Source of the DNA: Oscillospiraceae bacterium
GTDB lineage: Bacteria > Bacillota > Clostridia > Oscillospirales > SIG627
Direction: 5' to 3'
DNA length: 36,830 nucleotides
Assembly: GCA_034925865.1 (NCBI GenBank)
Contig: JAYFRN010000035.1
Span: 1 to 36,830, forward strand
In this document: positions 8,547 through 15,482 of the stretch, in pieces
How the letters are laid out: each line of letters starts with the position of its first letter
How positions within the stretch are numbered: the stretch's first letter is position 1
The notes under the pieces: generated by a model
What the model was told of the DNA's origin: nothing
Seen by the model: only the letters and a program-made list of their open reading frames with translations
Databases searched by the model: none
Position numbers and translations under genes: made by a program

Positions 8547-8884
8547 TTACCCGTTGATAAATATTCATATGTAAAATTCATGCACAATAATATGATATAT
8601 TCATATAATAAAGCAGGCGATTTATGTCGTAATCACATATTATCAGCTAAATACAGCCGATTATTAAAACGGTATTTAATAATGTCTACTGTAGTTTTAG
8701 CAGTTGAAAATCCAGCCAAAACCTGCAGTATCCATTGATTGCCGTCTGTTTTCTAAATTGGTCGGGAGTCGACCAATTTAAAATGCAAGGTTTTATACTT
8801 TTTAGCAAAAAAACCTTGCACCTGAACAATCATTGTTTTCATCATTTTTTTACTGTTGTATGTGTTTTATGATTGCAGCGGACA
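8547..8884. other. Gene-free stretch with two tandem hairpins
   Basis: No credible gene is seen; one open frame over 8523-8738 overlaps the terminator and has no ribosome site. The stretch contains the paired hairpins at 8754-8820, described separately. Confidence 0.5.
8754..8820. repeat. Two adjacent perfect 11-bp inverted repeats
   Basis: Hairpin one: TAAATTGGTCG (8754-8764), 5-nt loop, complement at 8770-8780. Hairpin two begins 3 nt later: TGCAAGGTTTT (8784-8794), 15-nt loop, complement at 8810-8820. Neither is followed by a long T-run on either strand, so a simple terminator is unlikely. They may be protein-binding sites, a structured RNA or a relic of a small mobile element. Confidence 0.6.
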
Positions 8885-8975
8885 TTATATAAGTCGTGTT
8901 TTGTCAAAGAAAAAAGCTCTATACCAAAGTCTTTTCCCTCTTTTAGCGGTAATTATTTAATCGAGTTAATAAACA
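8885..8975 (+). repeat. Hairpin repeat, copy A (degenerate), upstream of the lysozyme gene
   Basis: Shares TATATAAGT-GTGTT, the pattern AAAAGCTC-ATACCA-AGTCTTTTC and the tail TAGCGGTAATTATTTAA plus GAGTTAATAA with the other copies. The 11-bp stem (8906-8916 with 8931-8941) has three mismatches here. It ends about 25 nt before the lysozyme start codon. With copy B it forms a direct repeat around the gene. Confidence 0.65.
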
Positions 8976-8997
8976 GAGTTAATTCAGGGGGTATAAA

Positions 8998-9813
8998 ATG
9001 AATGATATAAACGGCATTGATGTCGGTTCTTATTGCAATAAAATTAATTGGGAAGCAGTAAAAAGCTCCGGAATAGAATTTGCCATGATCAAGGCAACTC
9101 AGGGACACAGTATAAAAAACAGCAGCTTATATATGTTTACAGACAGTTATTTTCATTATAACTTAAATGAGTGTATTAAATATAACATCCCTTCCGGCGT
9201 ATATCATTATCTCACCGCCACGAACGCAAACGAAGCAATAGAGGAAGCAAATTATTATTTATCGGTAATTATGCCATATAAAAATAAAATACAGTTATGG
9301 GCTGCGGTAGATATTGAGGATATTGATCCGCCCAAGTATTGCGGAACACTGGATAAGCAAACCTTAACTGAAACAGCTGTCGCTTTTTTGGAGTATATTC
9401 GGACTGCCGGTTTTATGCCGATGCTTTACGCGAATCCTAATTATTTAAAATATAAATATATATCAGAAAAAGCATTTTCGGATTATGACATATGGCTTGC
9501 TCATTATGGCGTTAAAACTCCGTATCAATGCAACAGGATGAAAATATGGCAGTACGGTTATACTCATGTAAACGGAATTGAGGGAGATGTCGACGGAGAT
9601 ATCGGACAATTTGTTTTATCTGATTTTATAAAACCTGATGAACCGGTAATCGATACAAGCGTTGAGGAAACACAGCCTATGGATAATAATGTGACATTAC
9701 CAGAAATACATCAACCGCAAAATACGGCTTTGGGAAATGGGTTATATACACCGCCCGTTGATACCGGAAAAGGAAAACGCCGAAATAAAAAGCCGTTAAC
9801 AGAGATAAAATAA
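8998..9813 (+). CDS. GH25 family lysozyme (muramidase), without signal peptide
   Basis: 271 residues. The first about 205 form a GH25 domain, which cleaves the beta-1,4 bond between MurNAc and GlcNAc in peptidoglycan. Motifs seen: GIDVGSY with Asp8, EFAMIKATQG, AAVDIEDID with Asp105 and Glu107 (the catalytic D-x-E), PMLYANPNYL, DIWLAHYG and KIWQYGYTHVNGIEGDVDGD. No signal peptide or cell-wall-binding repeat is present; the last about 60 residues are Pro/Thr/Asp-rich and end in a basic tail. Lack of a signal is usual for phage endolysins, but no holin or phage gene is near. The ribosome site AGGGGG is 6 nt before the ATG. Direct copies of the hairpin repeat flank it. Confidence 0.92.
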   Translation: MNDINGIDVGSYCNKINWEAVKSSGIEFAMIKATQGHSIKNSSLYMFTDSYFHYNLNECIKYNIPSGVYHYLTATNANEAIEEANYYLSVIMPYKNKIQLWAAVDIEDIDPPKYCGTLDKQTLTETAVAFLEYIRTAGFMPMLYANPNYLKYKYISEKAFSDYDIWLAHYGVKTPYQCNRMKIWQYGYTHVNGIEGDVDGDIGQFVLSDFIKPDEPVIDTSVEETQPMDNNVTLPEIHQPQNTALGNGLYTPPVDTGKGKRRNKKPLTEIK

Positions 9814-9839
9814 ACATTATTATATATTATTAAACGATA

Positions 9840-9945
9840 TTTATATAAGTTGTGTTATATTAGAGAGAAAAGCTCATATACCAGAGTCTTTTCTCTCTTT
9901 AAGCGTTAATTATTTAAATGCTGAGTTAATAATATGCGGTATTTG
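9840..9945 (+). repeat. Hairpin repeat, copy B, downstream of the lysozyme gene
   Basis: A perfect 11-bp stem AGAGAGAAAAG (9862-9872) pairs with 9888-9898. CTC/GAG (9873-9875 with 9884-9886) extends it past one bulged T. The loop is ATATACCA. Conserved flanks are TTATATAAGT on the left and AAGCGTTAATTATTTAAATG, then GAGTTAATAA, on the right. It is nearly identical to copy D over about 80 nt. Confidence 0.85.
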
Positions 9946-9965
9946 ATGAATTGCCGATTATAAGG

Positions 9966-9995
9966 AAAGCCCCGATATACGAGGCTTTTATTTCT
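9966..9995 (+). terminator. Probable terminator after the lysozyme gene
   Basis: AAAGCC (9966-9971) pairs with GGCTTT (9983-9988), with CG/CG inside one mismatch, followed by TTTTATTTC. It lies about 150 nt beyond the lysozyme stop, after repeat copy B. Confidence 0.55.
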
Positions 9996-10183
9996 CTCGC
10001 GACATGAGTCTTTGGTTCTTTATAATAACTTATAGAATAAGACCCTGACAGGAGACAAAAAAAGATACTTAATGTGGAAAAAGTATGTATCCATGGCTTC
10101 CATCATGACACCTGAGAAGCTTGATTGATCTGTTTCCTTAAATATTCAAAGCTTGCAGTCGGTACTTTTCGTGAATAGGTATT
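9996..10183. other. Gene-free stretch between terminator and the radical SAM gene
   Basis: Short frames on both strands (for example 10060-10118 plus) lack ribosome sites and do not resemble anything I know. With the region from 9814 it makes a 370-nt gap whose only supported content is repeat copy B and the terminator. It may contain a decayed gene, but I cannot show it. Confidence 0.4.
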
Positions 10184-11275
10184 TTATTTTAATATACCTG
10201 ATTTATACAGATGCTCTCCGTATAAATCAGCTGTTTGAATCAGAATACGTTCATGCTCGCATTGAAGAGGAGAAACTGTGTTCATATCACCGGTAAGCTG
10301 GTAATTAAGGCAAGCACAATGATGACGGCATCTATCAGCAATTGAACAGCCAACGCATGATATGACTGGCTCGAGGCTCTTTTTATATAATCTCTCAGCA
10401 GCTTCGGCATCAATTCCTTTATAAACATCTCCTATTTTATATTCTGGTTTTCCGACAAATTGAACACAGGGGTATATTATCCCGTCAGGAGCAACAGAAG
10501 GCTGCTTTTTCCCGAGACGGCACCTGTCGGCACAGTTATCAGATTTAATAAGTGAGAATATTTTATCCTCAAACGGCATGAATATCCTTCGATTTCCTCC
10601 GTCCGTATTTGGAAATCGCATCAGATAATCGCGTATCTTTTCGTAACCTTTTTTAACAAATATCAAGTCAATATCTTCCCAACCGGCGTCCGGGCGATAA
10701 TCAATCACACAGTTTACTCGTTTGAAACCTTTATTGAATGCTTCAATTACCGCTTCACCAAATTCTGATGCTCCGTTCTTCGGTACCGTACATAAAGCGG
10801 GTGTATCCGGAAAAGCAGACAGTATCATCGGAAGCTTCGCGTCAAGAATACTTTTTGTTCCCTCTCCATCCGGAAAGCATCTAAATTTGTCTTGCAGCAC
10901 TCCGTCATATGAAACAGCGATTTCAAAATCAAAGTTTTTAACGAATTCAATGAATTCGTTATCGAGTAAAATTCCGTTTGTGGTCATTTTGAAGGCAAAT
11001 TTCTTTCCCGCCTTTATCGCCTCCGCGGTGCCATATTCGGTAAGATCAAATATCAGTTGTTTTTGAAGCAGTGGCTCTCCGCCATAATAAGTAATCCCTC
11101 CGGCTTTTCCTGTACCGGACAGGCAAAGCTTTACTGCGGCTTTGCCTGTTGATTCGGTCATTCGCTCATTTCCAATATATTTATGATTATTATCTCCGCA
11201 AATCTGATAACAATATGCGCAGCGCAGATTGCATTCGTTCGTTAAATTAAGAGTTAAATTCAAAGCATTATTCAC
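10184..11275 (-). CDS. Radical SAM/SPASM-type enzyme, probable peptide or protein maturase
   Basis: 363 residues from a GTG start with a poor ribosome site. The N-terminal radical SAM core has CNLRCAYC (Cys15, Cys19, Cys22 bind the 4Fe-4S cluster), then YYGGEPLL (about 63-70) and the MTTNG strand. The C-terminal part is a Cys-rich SPASM-like region with Cys248, Cys252, Cys270, Cys307, Cys310, Cys316, Cys320, Cys322 and Cys339, enough for one or two auxiliary clusters. This architecture is shared by RiPP maturases and anaerobic sulfatase-maturing enzymes; no sulfatase is nearby. The gene starts 39 nt after a small lipoprotein-like gene (11315-11719), which is therefore the obvious candidate substrate. 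The substrate and the reaction are inference. Confidence 0.88.
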   Translation of the reverse strand: MNNALNLTLNLTNECNLRCAYCYQICGDNNHKYIGNERMTESTGKAAVKLCLSGTGKAGGITYYGGEPLLQKQLIFDLTEYGTAEAIKAGKKFAFKMTTNGILLDNEFIEFVKNFDFEIAVSYDGVLQDKFRCFPDGEGTKSILDAKLPMILSAFPDTPALCTVPKNGASEFGEAVIEAFNKGFKRVNCVIDYRPDAGWEDIDLIFVKKGYEKIRDYLMRFPNTDGGNRRIFMPFEDKIFSLIKSDNCADRCRLGKKQPSVAPDGIIYPCVQFVGKPEYKIGDVYKGIDAEAAERLYKKSLEPVISCVGCSIADRCRHHCACLNYQLTGDMNTVSPLQCEHERILIQTADLYGEHLYKSGILK

Positions 11276-11314
11276 TCGTATCTTTGTTATATAGATATTG
11301 TATAATACCCATAA

Positions 11315-11719
11315 TTACGGTCTTACTTCGTCAATACTGATAACGCCTTTAAAACGCGGTGGTTCTTCCTCAGTATCTGATGAACCCTGATCATCACCCG
11401 TTATAACGGGTTCTGTGCCATCATTTTTATTATCTTTGTTTATTTCCGTTTCCGTCGATTTACCGTAATCAAATTCCTGCATACAGGCTTGATCGTTTTC
11501 AAGACCGTTTTTATTGTCCGGCAGCTGTGATTCTGTATAAGCCACATCGCCTTCCAGAGCCAATTCAGGCTTTATTCCAAATAAATCTTTAATTGGTTCG
11601 CATCCTGTCATAACTGAAGAACCGGCTATGACAGCAGCGGCGGTAATTGCAATTATCGCAGACCGCTTCATGCTTAGAGATGCGGGAATTTCGTATTTGG
11701 TTACCTTTTCTATTTTCAT
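11315..11719 (-). CDS. Small lipoprotein-like protein, candidate substrate of the neighbouring radical SAM enzyme
   Basis: 134 residues, not a family I can name. A 17-residue extension (MKIEKVTKYEIPASLSM) precedes a basic/hydrophobic signal (KRSAIIAITAAAVIAG) ending in SVMTGC, a lipobox-like site at Cys40. The remainder is acidic and low in complexity (Glu, Asp, Thr, Gly, Ser) with one other Cys (Cys79), and ends PPRFKGVISIDEVRP. The extension before the signal is unusual for a plain lipoprotein and could be a maturase recognition leader. The ribosome site GGAG is 8 nt before the ATG. It forms a two-gene unit with the radical SAM gene. Confidence 0.65.
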   Translation of the reverse strand: MKIEKVTKYEIPASLSMKRSAIIAITAAAVIAGSSVMTGCEPIKDLFGIKPELALEGDVAYTESQLPDNKNGLENDQACMQEFDYGKSTETEINKDNKNDGTEPVITGDDQGSSDTEEEPPRFKGVISIDEVRP

Positions 11720-11912
11720 ATTGCAGCTCCAATTCTCCCTGGTAAAATTATGTCTGTAGGACTGTAATATTAGACTTCAAAGCCATATAATATGTTCCCT
11801 CATCTTGCGTATTCTGTATGAACATATTAAACAGCAGAGTATTTATATATTGCGGTCTGTTTTGAATAGTCGGAATAGCTTTCACTTATCGTGAGCAGTA
11901 AAGAATGAGATT

Positions 11913-13205
11913 TTATAAAACGCCTGATAATAATGCGGGATCAGCGCCGATAAGCGGCATAAGTCTCATCAGCGTTATTCTTTTTCTCATATACATATGG
12001 TATCTGAGCCCCTGTATACAAAGCTCATCCGATACACCGATTTGATCCGGCCGTGTAGGCGCACCGGCGGTTATGAGCATTTTTTCAATTTCAGCCGGTT
12101 CAGGAATCGAATCTCTTATAATATTTTTTATATAATCCCATTTTGACGCAAACCCGTCAAGATCGAAATTTGATACAATATTGATACTGTCGGGGAAATT
12201 CATCTTTTCTACGTCCGGATACAATCTTTCACCGTATACTTTTTTTAACATATTACATTCTATATTTTCTTTTTTGGGCTTTATTTTATCAATTTTCAGC
12301 AATGAATAATATGCCTTTGCGGTGAGTAAGGTCCCCACGGCGACTTTCCTTCCGTGAAAATCCGATATTTCGCCCGCATCAAGCTTTTTCGATTCCCAAA
12401 AGTGACTTATAATATGCTCGGCTCCGGATGCCGGACGCGAATTACCGGAAAGCTTCATAGCTACGCCTGTCATAATCAACGCGTTAAGCACTTCTCCGGA
12501 AGCAGCTTCGTCTACATTCTGAATAACAGGTGCCAGCGAAGCGATTTTATCCGCAGCTGTTTTTGTCAGATTTAAAATATCGGGGCATAGATATTCGTTT
12601 GTAAGGAGATTTGAAATACGCCAGTCGGCAACAGCGATATATTTTGCTATCATATCTCCAAAGCCCGCTCCTTTTAATACGGCAGGAGAAGCGGACAATA
12701 TACGCGTATCCGCAATAATCAGCTCAGGCTGCTTTGCCTGATAAGAAAGCTTAAAGCCATGACATGTGATCGGAGCGGTATCGGAAGCAAAGCCGTCCAT
12801 AGACGGCGCTGTCGCAAATATTATGAAGTATTTATTCTGTCTGAAAGCTGCGAGCCTGCAGATATCGTTAAGAGAACCTGTGCCGATTGAAAGTATGATG
12901 TCAGAATCTCCGCAAATCGATTCTATTTTCTCAACTTCTCCTATATCGGCGACACGAAGGTTGTCATATATATACTTTTGTACTACAAAACCGCTTACGC
13001 AAAGAGAAAACACCGCCTCCTCCGATACGGAAATGGTGTTTTTATCTGCCACAAGCAATATTTTTTTGAATAATGTATGCTCGGCGATTATGCATCCGGT
13101 ATCTCCCGAAATTCCTGATCCGCATATAATAACAGGTGCGGATATATCATGTTTCCTTCCGCAGCGGCATTTTTCAAAGCTATATAATATTTCTTTTATA
13201 TCCAT
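11913..13205 (-). CDS. egsA: sn-Glycerol-1-phosphate dehydrogenase (EgsA/AraM type)
   Basis: About 430 residues. Iron-containing-alcohol-dehydrogenase fold that reduces dihydroxyacetone phosphate to sn-glycerol-1-phosphate with NAD(P)H. Evidence: the dinucleotide-binding stretch DIILSIGTGSLNDICR, then TAPSMDGFASDTAPIT, GAGFGDMIAKY, and the metal-ligand helix SRPASGAEHIISHFWE with a later His in DFHGRKVAVG. These match bacterial EgsA/AraM, whose product in Bacillus feeds heptaprenylglyceryl phosphate synthesis. The start is ATG 13205, 1 nt after the rpe stop; a GTG at 13214 inside rpe is the alternative. Coupling to rpe is likely. The family also occurs beside sugar genes, so its role here is open. 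Confidence 0.9.
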   Translation of the reverse strand: MDIKEILYSFEKCRCGRKHDISAPVIICGSGISGDTGCIIAEHTLFKKILLVADKNTISVSEEAVFSLCVSGFVVQKYIYDNLRVADIGEVEKIESICGDSDIILSIGTGSLNDICRLAAFRQNKYFIIFATAPSMDGFASDTAPITCHGFKLSYQAKQPELIIADTRILSASPAVLKGAGFGDMIAKYIAVADWRISNLLTNEYLCPDILNLTKTAADKIASLAPVIQNVDEAASGEVLNALIMTGVAMKLSGNSRPASGAEHIISHFWESKKLDAGEISDFHGRKVAVGTLLTAKAYYSLLKIDKIKPKKENIECNMLKKVYGERLYPDVEKMNFPDSINIVSNFDLDGFASKWDYIKNIIRDSIPEPAEIEKMLITAGAPTRPDQIGVSDELCIQGLRYHMYMRKRITLMRLMPLIGADPALLSGVL

Positions 13206-13206
13206 T

Positions 13207-13860
13207 TTATACACCGTATCGCTTCAGCTTTTTTACCGAATCAGCTATATCGGCGCTTTTAAATACTGCCGACCCGGCGACGATCGTATCAGCTCCCGCA
13301 GAAACAGGAATTCCGATGTTTTCGGCGCCGATTCCTCCGTCAACCTCAAGATCGATTTCCCTTCCGGATCGATCAATCAGCTGCCGCGCATATCGTATGC
13401 TATTAAGCGTATCGGTAATAAATTTCTGTCCTCCGAAGCCCGGTTCGACCGTCATGATCAGAATAAGATCGATAACATCCATATAAGGCTCCAAAACAAA
13501 AGCGGGCGTATTTGGTTTTATTGATATTCCGGCCTTTTTACCTACTGAATGTATCTTGTCGATTATCTCTTTTTGTCTTGCGTCGCTTTCATAATGAAAT
13601 GTTATGATATCGGCTCCGGCATCGGCAAAAGGCTTTACATATTTCATCGGATCGGATATCATTAAATGCGTGTCAAATACCAATGAAGATATCTTACGTA
13701 TGGATTCAATGACCGGTATCCCGAATGAAATGTTGGGAACGAAATGCCCGTCCATCACATCGAGATGCAGATAATCCGCGCCTGCATTCTCAACAATTTT
13801 TATATCCCTCTCAAGATTTGAAAAATCAGCCGCCAAAAGCGACGGAGAAAGCTTTATCAT
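13207..13860 (-). CDS. rpe: Ribulose-phosphate 3-epimerase
   Basis: About 217 residues, full length. TIM-barrel enzyme interconverting ribulose-5-phosphate and xylulose-5-phosphate in the pentose phosphate pathway. Motifs: KLSPSLLAADFSNL at the N-terminus, HLDVMDGHFVPN (metal His and Asp), DTHLMI, VEPGFGGQKF and VDGGIG with the phosphate-binding loop. The second of two close ATGs (13860) is preferred: AGGAG is 9 nt upstream of it but only 3 nt from the first at 13866, and MIKLSPS is the usual N-terminus. Its 3' end touches the egsA start. Confidence 0.96.
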   Translation of the reverse strand: MIKLSPSLLAADFSNLERDIKIVENAGADYLHLDVMDGHFVPNISFGIPVIESIRKISSLVFDTHLMISDPMKYVKPFADAGADIITFHYESDARQKEIIDKIHSVGKKAGISIKPNTPAFVLEPYMDVIDLILIMTVEPGFGGQKFITDTLNSIRYARQLIDRSGREIDLEVDGGIGAENIGIPVSAGADTIVAGSAVFKSADIADSVKKLKRYGV

Positions 13861-13954
13861 ATACATTTGCTCCTTTTTGGCCGCGGAGCGGAGTGACCCT
13901 TATCCCCGAAAGCCCATAAAATATAGTGTCGTTGTTTTTAATTTTTTAAAATTC

Positions 13955-14021
13955 ATTGCTCCGCGCATCGCCGGACGTGTGAAAAGACGGACGTTAGGAA
14001 AAAATCCTTGCGCGGAGCAAT
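13955..14021 (-). terminator. Long-armed inverted repeat downstream of the AlgX/AlgJ-like gene
   Basis: Perfect 12-bp arms ATTGCTCCGCGC (13955-13966) and its complement (14010-14021) enclose 43 nt. The enclosed part has a small AGGA/TCCT hairpin and two near-identical CGGACGT segments. It lies 28 nt after the stop of the gene at 14050 and is followed leftwards by an AT-rich tract. It is most likely a terminator or processing structure; the T-run is imperfect on the minus strand and better on the plus strand. Confidence 0.5.
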
Positions 14022-14049
14022 TTTATTTGAATATGTCTTTTATAATATG

Positions 14050-15414
14050 TCACTTGAGCAATACGTCGAGATTTCTTTCGGTTAATACATATATGACATA
14101 ATCGGGATTCATCGATTTTATAACCGATGTATCGAATTGATACTGCCACATGGTTTGATAATATGTTTTATCGAATCTTTCCGCGAGCAGATCAGTCAGC
14201 GCGCATCCGTATGAATCGCGTATCACATACGCGCTCGGCAGTTCATCCCGGCAAGTGTTATATTCAAGCTTACCGGTAAGCACGTCAAAATCAGGTGATA
14301 CGCAGTTGCCCTTATATTTTTTGATTTTTACAGGCATCTCAAAAGTCGGAAAAGCGAAAGGCGCGAATTCGCGCATTTTTGTTTCGTCTGTTTCAAGATA
14401 ATATGCAATGTCTCCACCGTCTTTTTCTATCAGCTTAAAGCCGTATTCTTCAAAGGAATGGGGAGCCGCCGCGGGAAACTTCTGCGAAATATATTTCGTA
14501 AGCTCTGTCAGAGCAAGATATGCGCCATACTCGCTCCAATGTGAATCGGTTCTTAAATATGGCGTAAATTCGCCGTCTCTGCTTTTATAAAATACATCAT
14601 ATAAATCTATAACAACCGCATCCGTTTCGGCAAGCGCCTCCAACACCTGGTCGCGCTTGGTCGTTTCGGATATTTTTATTTGCTTTTTAAGTTCATCGGA
14701 ATAAACACTCGAAGGATTTGGCGCGAGAAGGATAATCAGCTCGGCATTTCGCCCGTCAGATTTTAGATATTCTGTTTTATATGCGGTTTTTTCTTTTAAT
14801 AATTCAAGCTGACTGTCATTTAATTTTGTTTCGCCTTTAAGGTCATTTATTGTATATTTTAAAAATCCGCGATAATTGAAATCACTCACAAAAATGTGCC
14901 AGTCGTCATTGTATACATAACATCCCGAGCGGTATCCTATATTTTTGGTTACCGGTTTGCTGTCGTTTTTCCCTTCGGCAGTCGCAATAATAGAAATAGT
15001 TGCGGATTTTGTGTTTCCGAGGGCGATCGAAGATACAAAATATCCGTGGTCGGGATATGCGGATATCGTCTCTTTATTAAATGTTATTTTAATCACCGCA
15101 TCAGGTTCACATTTACCGGTTATGACAATTTTATCCGGGCGAGTATTTTTACAATCCGTAATAACAGGCGACAGACAAGTTTCGTCATATAAGGTCGCAG
15201 CTTCTGTTTCTGTTTTTGTCTGTGTCTCTGTTTCTGTCACATATTCTGTCGGAGTTGTAACGCCTCCGGTTGTTTTTTCTATAGCTGCCGTCTCAGTTCC
15301 GGATGCATCTCCCGTCGCCTCAGTCCCAGATATTTCATGATTCGGCGAAGAGCAGGAAAATAAAAATGCCGCGGTTAATACAAAAAGAACTATTTGAGTA
15401 AAAAATTTGCTCAT
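14050..15414 (-). CDS. Lipoprotein with AlgX/AlgJ-like SGNH-hydrolase (DHHW-type) domain
   Basis: 454 residues from the ATG at 15414. Signal peptide ends at LFSC (Cys about 21), followed by a Thr/Glu-rich stalk (about 30-75). Residues about 80-160 look like an Ig-like strand domain (VITGKCEPDAVIKITF). The rest is an SGNH-like domain with RTDSHWSEYGAY (Asp and His, about 290-292) and IRDSYG (candidate catalytic Ser, about 400), as in AlgX/AlgJ O-acetyltransferases. It probably acts on a surface polysaccharide outside the cell; the acetyl transfer itself is inference. A TTG start upstream is possible on reading frame only, but it lies inside a 32-bp palindrome; see that entry. Confidence 0.8.
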   Translation of the reverse strand: MSKFFTQIVLFVLTAAFLFSCSSPNHEISGTEATGDASGTETAAIEKTTGGVTTPTEYVTETETQTKTETEAATLYDETCLSPVITDCKNTRPDKIVITGKCEPDAVIKITFNKETISAYPDHGYFVSSIALGNTKSATISIIATAEGKNDSKPVTKNIGYRSGCYVYNDDWHIFVSDFNYRGFLKYTINDLKGETKLNDSQLELLKEKTAYKTEYLKSDGRNAELIILLAPNPSSVYSDELKKQIKISETTKRDQVLEALAETDAVVIDLYDVFYKSRDGEFTPYLRTDSHWSEYGAYLALTELTKYISQKFPAAAPHSFEEYGFKLIEKDGGDIAYYLETDETKMREFAPFAFPTFEMPVKIKKYKGNCVSPDFDVLTGKLEYNTCRDELPSAYVIRDSYGCALTDLLAERFDKTYYQTMWQYQFDTSVIKSMNPDYVIYVLTERNLDVLLK

Positions 15415-15425
15415 TATTAAAGCTG

Positions 15426-15457
15426 ATTGGGAAATACGGAATTCCGTATTTCCCAAT
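15426..15457. promoter_or_regulatory. 32-bp perfect palindrome between ribosome site and start codon
   Basis: The 16-nt half-site ATTGGGAAATACGGAA (15426-15441) is followed directly by its exact complement (15442-15457). On the minus strand AAAGGA (15463-15458) abuts one end, and 11 nt after the other end is the ATG of the AlgX/AlgJ-like gene. It also lies 26 nt beyond the stop of the EF-G-like gene. No T-run follows. It may be an operator, a hairpin that bridges ribosome site and ATG, or an attenuator. Confidence 0.7.
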
Positions 15458-15482
15458 TCCTTTCGATTTTATCTAAACGGAT

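Noticed and set aside
8523-8738. 71-codon open frame on the plus strand
   Set aside because: It begins inside the terminator, lacks a ribosome site and resembles no protein.
8998-9813. Prophage remnant around the lysozyme
   Set aside because: A signal-less GH25 is endolysin-like, but there is no holin, tail, terminase, integrase or attachment site nearby.
8885-9945. Integron-like attC sites around the lysozyme gene
   Set aside because: The repeats are palindromic and flank one gene, but they lack the paired RYYYAAC/GTTRRRY core sites and no integron integrase is in the window.
10184-11275. Anaerobic sulfatase-maturing enzyme
   Set aside because: The SPASM layout would allow it, but no sulfatase gene is in the window and the adjacent small gene is a better partner.
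12766-13524. Long plus-strand open frame opposite egsA and rpe
   Set aside because: It is antisense to two well-recognised genes across their junction; codon pattern and lack of a ribosome site mark it as a shadow.
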